Below are positions 8,263 to 17,535 of a stretch of DNA of 64,000 nucleotides, piece after piece; position 1 is the stretch's first letter; each line of letters begins with the position of its first letter. The translations under genes were made by a program, and so were the position numbers. This stretch comes from Dyadobacter diqingensis. Its GTDB lineage: Bacteria > Bacteroidota > Bacteroidia > Cytophagales > Spirosomataceae. Location: assembly GCF_024220585.1 (NCBI RefSeq), contig NZ_JAMXKF010000001.1, positions 372,001-436,000 on the forward strand. Direction: 5' to 3'. The notes below the pieces were generated by a model that saw only the letters and a list, made by a program, of their open reading frames with translations, was not told where the DNA came from and did not search any database.

Positions 8263-9546
8263 GTGCGCCTTATGATCGCGCGCCCTTTTTTAGTGATCTG
8301 CCTGCTTTTAGCGCTCCACATTTCAGCAAACGCATCAACCCCTCCGTTGCCAGCCATTGACTATATGTATCCCCTGAAAGTTAGTGCAGACGGCAAACAT
8401 CTATCCGATCAAAATGATGCCCCTTTTCTGGTTGTCGCCGATGTAGCCTGGCAGCTGCTCAGGAAACTCGACTATCCCAACGCAATAGAATACCTGGACA
8501 CCCGCAAAGCGCAGTCCTTCAACACCATATTGCTGCATGTTTTACCCTCACTACCCACACAAAAGAATTTCCATAAAGTAGCTCCTTTTCAGGCTAATAA
8601 CGATATTACCAACCCCGACAAAGCCTATTTTGATTACCTTGAAAAGGTGGTTACAGCAGCAAAAGAAAGAGACCTGCTGATAGGTCTGGTTATTTCACGC
8701 CAAAGCTGGAACACGCTTTTTGAGTCACAGGGAGAAGAGGCCTGCCGGAGTTATGGTACCTATGTCGGGAAAAGGTTTTCCAAATTCGCCAACATCTTTT
8801 GGATTGTCAGCGAAGAAGAAAATCAAAAGGCCTTTGTGTCCAGAACACTTACGGAAAGTCTCAGGGCGACATCGGAAAACAGGATGGTCGCATCACTGTC
8901 GACCTGCTCCCCTCCGGATTCGCTTGACCAAAACCGGACTGATCTCAAAGTATTTATTCCTGACTCTACCGTAACGGATTCGGAATATGCCGCGCTGGCA
9001 ACCTGGCAGAAAACAATCGGCCAGTCTATCAAAAGCCCGTTCCTGATCGCTAATTCCGAGTTTCCGATTAAGGATCAGTCTGCTCTGATCCGCAAACAGG
9101 CTTATGAATCTCTACTGAGCTCGGCTGCCGGTTTTTGCCATATGAGCACGATCAAAAACTTTAATCCGACCTGGAAAGGAAATATCAGTCGTGATGGCGG
9201 CGAATACATGGTGCGTTTTTCCAAAATCATTCAGGGTATTCCCTGGGATCTGATACAGCCCGACCCGGGCCTTAAACTCGTGCAGGATACGACCCAGACC
9301 AGTGAAATCACGGTAGCAACCATATCCAACCACCGAATGGCCATCCTGTATATTCCCACGGCCAGAGAATTCCAGCTTGACCTGAATCAGCTGACCGGAT
9401 CAGAATTCAGAGCCGTATGGTACAGTCCGCGTACCGGACGCCGATGGACTGGCGGGGAATTCAAACGCGGAGAACCGGCACTGATCATTCCACCTGATAA
9501 ACAAGCCGATTGGGACTGGATACTGTTAGTCGGAGCCAAAAACTAG
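8263..9546 (+). CDS. Secreted DUF4038 / apiosidase-like (GH140-type) protein with C-terminal Collagen_bind_2-like domain
   Basis: A 427-residue exported protein. The reading frame opens with GTG (MRLMIARPFLVIC...); an ATG three codons later is an equally good start. A signal peptide ends near SANAS. The body has the DUF4038 pattern: a FLVVADVAWQLLRKLDYPNA segment, then YLDTRKAQSFNTILLHVLP, as in TIM-barrel apiosidase-like glycosidases. The C-terminal 90 residues (RAVWYSPRTGRRW..., IIPPDKQADWDWILLV) resemble the small beta domain labelled Collagen_bind_2 that follows DUF4038. Substrate is unknown; the best-known relatives act on apiose-containing pectin side chains. It is probably monocistronic. 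Confidence 0.72.
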   Translation: MRLMIARPFLVICLLLALHISANASTPPLPAIDYMYPLKVSADGKHLSDQNDAPFLVVADVAWQLLRKLDYPNAIEYLDTRKAQSFNTILLHVLPSLPTQKNFHKVAPFQANNDITNPDKAYFDYLEKVVTAAKERDLLIGLVISRQSWNTLFESQGEEACRSYGTYVGKRFSKFANIFWIVSEEENQKAFVSRTLTESLRATSENRMVASLSTCSPPDSLDQNRTDLKVFIPDSTVTDSEYAALATWQKTIGQSIKSPFLIANSEFPIKDQSALIRKQAYESLLSSAAGFCHMSTIKNFNPTWKGNISRDGGEYMVRFSKIIQGIPWDLIQPDPGLKLVQDTTQTSEITVATISNHRMAILYIPTAREFQLDLNQLTGSEFRAVWYSPRTGRRWTGGEFKRGEPALIIPPDKQADWDWILLVGAKN

Positions 9547-9723
9547 ACACGTTTTTTGAATTCATTCTAATCAGTATTAAATCTTTGGGATTACCTTTTA
9601 TTATTACAATATTCACCACACTATTTAACTTTGAAATAATATCATCACTGGTAAAGTAACCGTTTGTTAACCCGAACAAGTTTTGCCTGTGAAAACGAAT
9701 GACAAAAAGCAAGTGCGCCCCGA

Positions 9724-11754
9724 ATGAGCCTAGTGAGAAGAAAAATTTTTATTTGCAGCAGCCTGATTTTATTGGTTGCAGGAAAAATAATTGCCCAGCC
9801 TGTTCTTTGGGCCGATAAAATCCTGGGATATTCCTCTGAATATAGGAACGAAAATGCGGGGCAGGGCTTTCGGTCAAAACAAATTCTGGGAGAACCCAAT
9901 AAGTTGCCTGACTTTGGCAATAGCCCCTGCGCATGGTCGCCGGCTACACCCGATGGCAGAAACGAAGAATGGATAAAAGTAGGCTTTGAAAAATCAATTG
10001 CGCTTAAACAGGTGGCGATCGCGGAAAGCTTCAATCCCGGCTCCGTAACCCGGGTATATGCCTACAACGAAGCAGGAAAAGAATTTTTGCTGTATGATGA
10101 AAAAGCAGGACCGCTTTCCACAAAAGGCAGGATGCTTCATATCTTTACCAATCAGGCCAATCTGATCACCAATGCAATAAAAATAATTCTGGATCCCTCA
10201 AAAGTTGCCGGATTCAACCAAATTGACGCGATCGGAATTTCTTCCACCTCCGATCCTATTGAGGCCGTGATCAACGTGGCTCCCTTGGCTCTAAAAGAAG
10301 AGAAAAAGGAAAATCTTGGCAAAGCAATCAATAGCAAAGGCCAGGAAATCAACCCGATTATTTCTGCTGATGGAAAAACCCTGTATTTTACAAGAGCTGA
10401 ATTTGAAGGTAATATAGGATCTCCCGGCAAACAGGATGCCTGGGTTTCCACACTCGATAAAAACAACAACTGGACCGACGCTGTCAATCTGGGCGGCCCT
10501 GTCAACAATGCCGGAGATAACGCCATCATCGGTGTTTCTGCCGACGGAAAAACCATTTACCTGATCAACGTTTATCTTCCCGGAGGCGGCCTGGTTTACG
10601 GTTTGTCAAAATCGTTTTATACAAAAAACGGATGGAGTTTTCCCAAAGAAATCAAAATTCAGAATTTGTACAACGATCATGATTTTTCTGAATTTGCCAT
10701 ATCACCGCACGGCAATGTGCTGATTATGTCTGTTCAGCGGAAAGACACCGAAGGCCGGAAAGATCTGTATGTTTCTTTTATTCAGAAAGATGATACATGG
10801 TCAGAACCTAAACATATGGGTCCCGTTTTAAACAGCGCCAGTGATGAGAACTCTCCTTTCCTTGGACTGGATAATAAAACGCTCTATTTCACGTCATCCG
10901 GGCGAAGCGGCTACGGCGGCGGTGATGTGTTTTTGTCACGTCGTTTGGACGACACCTGGCTTAACTGGTCAAAACCGGAAAACCTAGGACCTAACATCAA
11001 CACGGCCAAACACGATTCCTACTTCAATATCCCGGCCTCGGGAGAATTCGGATATTTCAGCTCCGCGGACAACACCATTGGCCGGGAAGATATTTTCCGG
11101 ATCAGACTTACGCCAGCTATCAAGCCGGATCCTATTGCCACGATTACAGGATCGGTTTTTGAATTTGAGACCACGACACCGGTTAAAGCCGAAATTTCTG
11201 CCCGGATTTTAAAAACCGGTGCAATATTCAGCAAAACAACCTACGAAGGCGATGGCGGTGAATTTAAACTCATCCTGCCGCTGAAAGAATCCTATGTGAT
11301 TACCGCTGACGAAAAAGCATATTTTTCATCCACTGAAGAAGTCGATCTGACGGACGAAAGCGGGTTCAGGACCATTCGCAAAAACCTTTTTTTACAGCCG
11401 ATCAAACCCGGCCAGCAGATAAGACTGGCCAATAATATGTTCTCGCAAAGCAGCGCAGACATAACCGAAGCGTCCTTTCAGGAACTGGATCGGATTATCG
11501 GCGTCATGAACGAATATCCGGAAATGGAAATCCTGCTGGAAGGACACACTGACAATCAGGGAGATACAAAAAAGAACATCAAACTTTCGGAAGACAGGGT
11601 TTTGGAAGTGAAAAAATATCTGGTTTTAAAAGGTATCAGTGCTTTCAGGATTCAAACCAAAGCGTGGGGCCCGGCCAAACCGATTGCCAATAACCTCACC
11701 GAAGCTAGCCGGCAGAAAAACCGGCGCGTAGAGTTTACCATCCTTAAAATGTAA
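9724..11754 (+). CDS. OmpA-family outer-membrane/periplasmic protein with PD40 propeller
   Basis: 676 residues. A signal peptide (MSLVRRKIFICSSLILLVAG, cleaved after AQ) is followed by a discoidin-like region at about residues 25-150. Next is a set of WD40-like PD40 repeats at about 200-470, recognisable from the recurring ISADGKTLYFTRAE, VSADGKTIYLIN and LDNKTLYFTSSGRSGYGGGD blocks. Then comes a carboxypeptidase-regulatory-like insert (TGSVFEFETTTPVKAEIS) and finally an OmpA_C peptidoglycan-binding domain at about 560-676 with the LLEGHTDNQGD and RQKNRRVEF motifs. It is probably a lipid-free envelope anchor or sensor. A 177-bp gap with no other feature precedes it. Confidence 0.85.
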   Translation: MSLVRRKIFICSSLILLVAGKIIAQPVLWADKILGYSSEYRNENAGQGFRSKQILGEPNKLPDFGNSPCAWSPATPDGRNEEWIKVGFEKSIALKQVAIAESFNPGSVTRVYAYNEAGKEFLLYDEKAGPLSTKGRMLHIFTNQANLITNAIKIILDPSKVAGFNQIDAIGISSTSDPIEAVINVAPLALKEEKKENLGKAINSKGQEINPIISADGKTLYFTRAEFEGNIGSPGKQDAWVSTLDKNNNWTDAVNLGGPVNNAGDNAIIGVSADGKTIYLINVYLPGGGLVYGLSKSFYTKNGWSFPKEIKIQNLYNDHDFSEFAISPHGNVLIMSVQRKDTEGRKDLYVSFIQKDDTWSEPKHMGPVLNSASDENSPFLGLDNKTLYFTSSGRSGYGGGDVFLSRRLDDTWLNWSKPENLGPNINTAKHDSYFNIPASGEFGYFSSADNTIGREDIFRIRLTPAIKPDPIATITGSVFEFETTTPVKAEISARILKTGAIFSKTTYEGDGGEFKLILPLKESYVITADEKAYFSSTEEVDLTDESGFRTIRKNLFLQPIKPGQQIRLANNMFSQSSADITEASFQELDRIIGVMNEYPEMEILLEGHTDNQGDTKKNIKLSEDRVLEVKKYLVLKGISAFRIQTKAWGPAKPIANNLTEASRQKNRRVEFTILKM

Positions 11755-11775
11755 AAGTGCCTAATCATAGGAAAT

Positions 11776-11789
11776 TTCCTTAATTTCGC
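11776..11789 (+). promoter_or_regulatory. Shared promoter-like element upstream of the GT39-like gene
   Basis: TTCCTTAATTTCGC, identical to the element at 20370-20383 and one base different from that at 7499-7512. It lies 24 bp before the ATG of the next gene. It probably marks the start of the glycan-cluster transcript. Confidence 0.5.
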
Positions 11790-11813
11790 GGCTTTAACTT
11801 CCCACAATAAAAC

Positions 11814-13682
11814 ATGGTGCACACATACAAGAAGGAAACCTTACAATCCTGGTTAACACTTGCGGTCATACTTATCATTGGTATTTCTCTGCGGCTCTAC
11901 CACCTGGACTCTTACAGTATCTTTTTTGATGAAAAAAGCACCATGGTTGTCAGCCAGGGCATTGTGCTTGAAGGAGCCAACCAAAAGGAGGCGTTTTCAA
12001 CCAGGAAAGTAACCATTCCCGAGTTCTGGAAAACACCGCCGTTCAGCCTGAAACCTCAGGACGGTCTGATCTTTTCGTTCACCTATCAGGAAACTTTTTA
12101 CCCACGCACTTTCACACCCGCGGAATTCTGGGCTCCTAAAACTTTGGCCGATTATTATGAGGCAATGACGCGGAGTGATATCGGCAACGGCTCGTTTTAC
12201 TATCTGCTATTACACTTCTGGATGGACGTTTTCGGTCTTTCCGACTTCTCTGCCAGGCTGTTTTCGGTTGTTTTCAGTGTGCTTATTATCGGGCTTACCT
12301 ACCTTTTCGGGAAACGTTTTTTCTCAATCAATACCGGGTTGATTGCTTCTGGTATTGTTGCCATCGAGCCGTTTTTTATTGCATACAGCCATCAGGCCAG
12401 AAACTATTCACTGACTTTTTTCCTGACATTCCTGGCTACCTATCTGTTTTTACAGATCATCGAAATCAAGTCTGCGAAACGGAAGGATATCTGGCTTTAT
12501 ATCGGTTATATTCTCGCTGCCGGGCTTGGCATATTATCCAATTTCCTGTCTGTGGTGGTGCTTTTGGTTCACGGATTGTACGCCGTTTTCTTCCTGAGAT
12601 CCATCAGCGGGTGGATCAAAATGGCTTTTTCAGCCGTAGGAGCGTTGTCGGGTGTCACCTGGTGGCTCTTGTATGGTGGCGGTAAATACACATTGTATTC
12701 GCTCAATCATCAGGCGGCCGAGTACAAAAGGTTCGCCGAGTCAAGTCCGGGGAATAATCCTTTTGGCGTCTATCCTGCCACGCTTGTCAATGTCTACAAT
12801 AAGTCGCTTCCAATGTTCACGGATCTGCTGATCTTTACAAACGGGATGAGCGATTCTCTTGTAGGAAAACGCAATGCCATGGTTTCGATACTTGTCGGAA
12901 TTTTCCTGATCGTCTGGTATCGGTTGAAAGACCGCATTAAGCTGCACGAATTTATCATGCCGCGGGTTCCATACGTGGTGGTGCTACTGAGCGCGTTGAT
13001 TTACACCAGCAACAAAATCCAGTTTTGCATCTTGTCCGTCGTTATTTTTGCGCTGTCATTTTTATATGATGTACATAAAAACGCCGACAAATTGCAGCGT
13101 AAAAGGCTGACAATGCTTTACATGATGGCCCTGGTTCCGACCTTGTTCCTGATTGTGATGGCATTTAAAGGCGGACATACCAGCAGTCTTACCCAACGTT
13201 ATTCCGGCTTTTCCTTTCCTTACGTAATCATTCTGGTCAGTATATTATTGCAGTACTATTCCAATCTGGCCACCGAATTCAGGATACTGATCTTTTTCTT
13301 CCTGGCTATTCAGTTCTATTTTGTAGGCCAGCGCTTGCAGGAGTTTTATGAAGACCGCTCGGTGAAATACGGCTATTTTGCAAAACCACGTGTACCGAAC
13401 CCTTATTACGAAGCGGCTCAGAAAATAAAAGCCGTTTATCAGCCAGGTGACACGATTTTGTATCCGGCTTTTAAACTTCAGGTTTTATCGGTGATGGACC
13501 GGACCTATTTACCTTATTCCATCCAGGATGCCCAGCTTACCAATCTGTACCTGCCAAAAAGTTTAAATTATATTCAGCGTATGGACACAACGCAGGTCGA
13601 CAGAATATTAATTAAACGTAATATTCAAAAAGATACACTGGAAATCATCAACTTAAAGGGAAAACGATACGGCTCAGAGTAG
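11814..13682 (+). CDS. GT39/ArnT-like polytopic glycosyltransferase
   Basis: A 622-residue integral membrane protein with about 11-13 hydrophobic segments. The N-terminal pattern is typical of GT-C (PMT/ArnT) enzymes: a first helix, LRLYHLDSYSIFFDE (the catalytic-type acidic residues in the first periplasmic loop), an amphipathic loop region of about 90 residues, then RSDIGNGSFYYLLLHFWMDVFG and FSARLFSVVFSVL. Such enzymes transfer a sugar from a polyprenyl-phosphate donor on the periplasmic face. The donor could be made by the GtrB-type half of the fusion encoded at 14612-16618. It is the first gene of the surface-glycan cluster. Confidence 0.75.
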   Translation: MVHTYKKETLQSWLTLAVILIIGISLRLYHLDSYSIFFDEKSTMVVSQGIVLEGANQKEAFSTRKVTIPEFWKTPPFSLKPQDGLIFSFTYQETFYPRTFTPAEFWAPKTLADYYEAMTRSDIGNGSFYYLLLHFWMDVFGLSDFSARLFSVVFSVLIIGLTYLFGKRFFSINTGLIASGIVAIEPFFIAYSHQARNYSLTFFLTFLATYLFLQIIEIKSAKRKDIWLYIGYILAAGLGILSNFLSVVVLLVHGLYAVFFLRSISGWIKMAFSAVGALSGVTWWLLYGGGKYTLYSLNHQAAEYKRFAESSPGNNPFGVYPATLVNVYNKSLPMFTDLLIFTNGMSDSLVGKRNAMVSILVGIFLIVWYRLKDRIKLHEFIMPRVPYVVVLLSALIYTSNKIQFCILSVVIFALSFLYDVHKNADKLQRKRLTMLYMMALVPTLFLIVMAFKGGHTSSLTQRYSGFSFPYVIILVSILLQYYSNLATEFRILIFFFLAIQFYFVGQRLQEFYEDRSVKYGYFAKPRVPNPYYEAAQKIKAVYQPGDTILYPAFKLQVLSVMDRTYLPYSIQDAQLTNLYLPKSLNYIQRMDTTQVDRILIKRNIQKDTLEIINLKGKRYGSE

Positions 13683-13803
13683 CAGAAGTGACATCTTTGC
13701 GCAAAACCGTCAAATAAGATTTCGTATATTGCGCACTTAATAATACAATTTTGCTTGTTACTTTGTACCCAATTTTACAGCAACATCAACATTCAAATTG
13801 GCC

Positions 13804-14631
13804 ATGACCGCAAATGAAGTAATAAATGAACCCAGACAAATCAGCGGTGAATTACGGCTGAAAATACTGGGGCTTTACAATAAGGCTAATGCAGGGCATA
13901 TCGGCTGTTCATTAAGCTGTATTGACTTGATGATTGCCATTCTATTTTTGAATAAATCAGAAGAAGATACCTTTATTTTGTCCAAAGGACATGCAGCAGC
14001 GGCACTTTACGCCTGTCTGAATGTGCTCGGAGAAATTTCTGACGAAGACCTGGCCACGTATTACCTGGATGGCACAACACTGCCTGCCCACCCGGCTCCG
14101 GGCCAATACAAAGGAATTCCTTTTGCGACGGGCTCTCTGGGGCACGGTTTACCCATTGCCACGGGTATTGCTCATGCAGCCAAGATCAGCGATGAAGAAA
14201 GTTACTCTTTCGCGCTGCTTTCGGACGGTGAAACCAACGAAGGCACAACCTGGGAGGCTGCGCATTATGCCATTCAAAACCAGCTGGATAATCTTTTTAT
14301 GTTTATTGACAAAAATGGATTGCAGGGTTTTGGAGCAACAGACCAGGTATTGGGCGAAACGGCTTCACCTGAAAAATGGAGAGCCATCGGATTTGAAACA
14401 GTGGAGATAGACGGTCACGATATACTCACTATACACCAGACAATTACTGAATTAAAAACCCATAAAAACGGACTTCCAAAAGCCATTATCGCCCATACGG
14501 TGAAAGGCAAGGGAGTTTCCTATATGGAAAATAAGCTTGAATGGCACTATCTGCCGATGAATGCTGACCTATATCAGCAGGCCACTCAGGAAGTAACGGA
14601 ACGCTATCTTAATGAACTTACGAATGCTTGA
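13804..14631 (+). CDS. Transketolase, N-terminal (TPP-binding) subunit
   Basis: 275 residues, equivalent to the N-terminal pyrophosphate-binding domain of transketolase. Visible landmarks are NKANAGHIGCSLS, LSKGHAAAALY, FATGSLGHGLPIATG and the TPP-Mg motif from D141 (DGETNEG) to DKNGLQ. I chose the ATG at 13804 rather than the in-frame TTG two codons earlier. The missing half is encoded at 16615-17535, separated by an epimerase-glycosyltransferase gene. The 3' end overlaps that gene by 20 bp. Split transketolases are known from archaea and from secondary-metabolite and glycan clusters; here the context implies formation of a sugar or two-carbon branch for the surface glycan rather than central metabolism. 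Confidence 0.88.
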   Translation: MTANEVINEPRQISGELRLKILGLYNKANAGHIGCSLSCIDLMIAILFLNKSEEDTFILSKGHAAAALYACLNVLGEISDEDLATYYLDGTTLPAHPAPGQYKGIPFATGSLGHGLPIATGIAHAAKISDEESYSFALLSDGETNEGTTWEAAHYAIQNQLDNLFMFIDKNGLQGFGATDQVLGETASPEKWRAIGFETVEIDGHDILTIHQTITELKTHKNGLPKAIIAHTVKGKGVSYMENKLEWHYLPMNADLYQQATQEVTERYLNELTNA

Positions 14632-16618
14632 TAATTTACCGCATTACCGCGATAAAATAGAACAACTTAAAGGACCGATTTTTGTATTTGGAGCCAGTGG
14701 TTTTATCGGTGCCAATCTTTTCAACGATATCTACAAAATCAGAAAGGATTGTTACGCCCTTACCCACGATGCAACAAAAGCCTGGCGGTTAAAATTATTG
14801 AATGTTCCGTTTGAAAATATTATCCACTGCGATATCCTTTCTGACAATTCCGTTCGTGAAGTTTTTGAACGATATAAACCTCAGACGCTTTTTAATCTGG
14901 CGGCTTATGGTGCTTACAGCAAGCAAAGCAGTGTAAACCTGACTTACGAAACCAACGTTATCGGGACTGCCAATATCCTGCAAAACTGTTCGAAGGAAAC
15001 GGTTTATATCCATGCAGGAAGCAGCTCGGAATATGGTTTTAATTGTACCGCGCCAAAGGAAACTGACCGTGTCGAGCCTAACAGCCACTATGCGGTTTCC
15101 AAAGTTTCGGCGGCCTATCTGCTGGAATATTACGCGCGGGTTTTTGATCTAAAAACGCTGAATCTTCGTCTGTACTCCATTTATGGTTATTGGGAAGAGC
15201 CCGACCGGCTTATTCCAAAACTGGTTGAAAGTGTCAGACAGGGTGCACTTCCTTCGCTGGTTTCTCCGGATATCAGCCGCGATTTTGTTTTTATTGAAGA
15301 TTGTGTCGAAGCATTTCTGGATGCGGCTTTGAAAATTACAAGCGCCACAGCAGGAAGATCTTATAACATTGCGACGGGCCGTAAAACCACGATTGGTGAT
15401 CTGGTTGAAACTTCTCGTCAGACTTTTGGCATCAAACAGGAACCCAAATGGGGAAGCATGTCAAACCGGAAGTGGGATCTGGCAGAATGGTTTGGTGATC
15501 CGGAAGCTTTTGAAACGGATTTTGGCTGGAAAGCAAAAACGTCGCTGGAAGACGGTTTGTCCAAAACAAAAGCATGGCAGGATCAGCTTCAATATGAAGA
15601 CACCATCCTTCCGGCCTTCCTAAATCCGAAATTGAATCCGGTAATCACTGCGATTATTGCATGTTATAAAGATGCGCAGGCGATTCCTTTCATGTATGAA
15701 AGAATCGTAAAAACCTGCAATGAGCTTAAAGTACGGTATGAAATTATTTTTGTTAACGACAATTCTCCCGACAACCAGGAGGAGGTGATTAACAAAATCT
15801 GTGATAAAGACCCGAATGTGGTAGGCATCAGCCATTCCCGGAATTTTGGTTCCCAGTCTGCATTTTTGAGCGGCATGGAAATTGCGACCGGTGACTGTGT
15901 GGTGCTTATGGACGGCGATTTGCAGGATCCACCGGAAATTATCCCGGCATTTTATGAAAAATGGATGGAAGGTTATGACGTGGTTTACGGTGTGCGCGTG
16001 CAGCGGGAAATGAAGCCACATATCCACTTTTTCTATAAATCGTTTTACAAGATTTTCCAGGGACTGAGTTATATTCCGATCCCGCGCGACGCCGGCGATT
16101 TCTCGATGATCGACAGGAAAGTGGTTAAAGAGCTGGTTGATCTGCCTGAAACAGAACAATTCCTTCGCGGGTTACGTGCCTGGGTCGGTTTCAAGCAAAC
16201 GGGCGTTCCCTATGTGAGACCTGAACGTATGTTTGGCGTATCAACCAATAACTGGACCAAAAACATCTGGTGGGCCAAGAAAGCGATTTTCTCTTTCAGC
16301 TTTGCCCCACTGGAATTAATGAGTTATGCCGGATTTACCCTGACAGGATTATCGATCCTTGGGATTATCTGGCAGATTCTTGCGAAATTGTTTTTCTTCC
16401 CGGATACGCCGCAGGGCATCAGTACAGTTATTGTATTGATCGTTTTCTTCGGCGGTTTGACCATCCTGGGCATTTCATTTTTGGGAGAATACATTACCAA
16501 GATTTTTGAAGAGACTAAAAAACGACCAAAATACATTCGTACGCGCATCAGAAGGGGTACCAAATCCTACAAAACGGCGGACGAAATACGGACCTTGGTT
16601 AAACAGTTAAGAAAATGA
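14612..16618 (+). CDS. Fusion: NAD-dependent sugar epimerase/dehydratase + GtrB-type GT2 glycosyltransferase
   Basis: 668 residues with two complete enzymes. Residues 20-335 form an extended SDR domain: nucleotide motif FGASGFIG at 26-33, SSSEYGFN and the Y160-x3-K164 catalytic pair, as in GDP/UDP-sugar epimerases and dehydratases. From about residue 344 a GT2 domain follows (VITAIIACYKD) with the DXD motif DGDLQDPPE near 434. Two C-terminal membrane helices at about 568-630 are typical of polyprenyl-phosphate glycosyltransferases (DPM1/GtrB). Fusing sugar-nucleotide synthesis to lipid-carrier transfer would channel a rare sugar onto undecaprenyl phosphate. It overlaps transketolase genes on both sides (20 bp upstream, ATGA downstream). 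An alternative ATG lies at 14624. Confidence 0.88.
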   Translation: MNLRMLDNLPHYRDKIEQLKGPIFVFGASGFIGANLFNDIYKIRKDCYALTHDATKAWRLKLLNVPFENIIHCDILSDNSVREVFERYKPQTLFNLAAYGAYSKQSSVNLTYETNVIGTANILQNCSKETVYIHAGSSSEYGFNCTAPKETDRVEPNSHYAVSKVSAAYLLEYYARVFDLKTLNLRLYSIYGYWEEPDRLIPKLVESVRQGALPSLVSPDISRDFVFIEDCVEAFLDAALKITSATAGRSYNIATGRKTTIGDLVETSRQTFGIKQEPKWGSMSNRKWDLAEWFGDPEAFETDFGWKAKTSLEDGLSKTKAWQDQLQYEDTILPAFLNPKLNPVITAIIACYKDAQAIPFMYERIVKTCNELKVRYEIIFVNDNSPDNQEEVINKICDKDPNVVGISHSRNFGSQSAFLSGMEIATGDCVVLMDGDLQDPPEIIPAFYEKWMEGYDVVYGVRVQREMKPHIHFFYKSFYKIFQGLSYIPIPRDAGDFSMIDRKVVKELVDLPETEQFLRGLRAWVGFKQTGVPYVRPERMFGVSTNNWTKNIWWAKKAIFSFSFAPLELMSYAGFTLTGLSILGIIWQILAKLFFFPDTPQGISTVIVLIVFFGGLTILGISFLGEYITKIFEETKKRPKYIRTRIRRGTKSYKTADEIRTLVKQLRK

Positions 16619-17535
16619 GAAAAGAATTTTCAGCGGCTTTAGAGCAGCTTGTGACGGAAGACGAGTCCATTATTTTCATTACGGGAGATCTTGGTTATGC
16701 TGCCCTGGAAGGTTTGCAGGCCAAGCTTGGTAAAAGATTTATAAACGCCGGTGTGGCCGAACAGAATATGGTCGGTGTCGCTGCGGGTTTTGCACATAAA
16801 GGTTATAAGGTTTTTTGTTACAGCATTGCTCCTTTCATCGTTTACCGCTGCCTGGAACAATTCCGTAACGACGTTTGCTTCCACGATCTTCCCGTTTTTA
16901 TCGTGGGTAATGGCGGCGGTTATGGGTATGGCATCATGGGAAGTTCGCACCATACGCTGGAAGATCTGGCGTGTCTAAGTGGTTTGCAAAACGCCAATGT
17001 CTGGGTTCCGGCCTTTTCGGATGAAGTGGAACCAGTCATCAAACAAATTGTAGCTGACGGAAAACCAGCTTATCTGCGCTTAGGTTTTGGAAAAAATACG
17101 CCTGAAAACAGTTATGCCTCAGGTTCGTTTAAAGTTGTCCATCAGGGTGAAGATGCCGAGATCACGATCTTCGCTTTGGGGCCTATCTCCAACAATGTAT
17201 TGTCGGCTATTTCCCAGTCCGGCGAGCTGGCTGCGAAAGTGAACGTGATTAACGCGCTTCATTTCCCGTTAACATTAACCGATGATATTATTCAGCTGAT
17301 TGAAAAAGCTCCGGCTGTTTTGGTTGCGGAAGAGCATGTCAGCACAGGAGGATTGGCTCAACAGCTTTCCGTTCAGCTCCTCGAAAGAGGTGTTAAGATC
17401 AGTTCATTCAAGAGCCTGAAAGCCGAAGGTTATCCAAACAGAAAATACGGTAGCCAGGCTTATCACCAGAAAATTTCAGAACTTGACCCTGTCTCGCTAA
17501 CGGCGCATATCAATCAATTAATCATTCCTGCATGA
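16615..17535 (+). CDS. Transketolase, C-terminal subunit
   Basis: 306 residues covering the pyrimidine-binding and C-terminal domains of transketolase. The catalytic Glu is E49 in the NAGVAEQNMVG motif. GYGIMGSSHHTLED and the late VLVAEEHVSTGGLA segment complete the domain signature, which also resembles the DXS/E1-beta family. It starts with an ATGA overlap with the fusion gene and ends with another ATGA overlap with the next gene, so translation is probably coupled. It should pair with the N-subunit from 13804-14631 to give one active TPP enzyme. Confidence 0.88.
   Translation: MRKEFSAALEQLVTEDESIIFITGDLGYAALEGLQAKLGKRFINAGVAEQNMVGVAAGFAHKGYKVFCYSIAPFIVYRCLEQFRNDVCFHDLPVFIVGNGGGYGYGIMGSSHHTLEDLACLSGLQNANVWVPAFSDEVEPVIKQIVADGKPAYLRLGFGKNTPENSYASGSFKVVHQGEDAEITIFALGPISNNVLSAISQSGELAAKVNVINALHFPLTLTDDIIQLIEKAPAVLVAEEHVSTGGLAQQLSVQLLERGVKISSFKSLKAEGYPNRKYGSQAYHQKISELDPVSLTAHINQLIIPA

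Noticed and set aside
15620..16159. A 179-codon open frame antisense to the GT2 half of the fusion gene
   Set aside because: It lies entirely within a conserved coding region on the other strand and has no domain or upstream signals.
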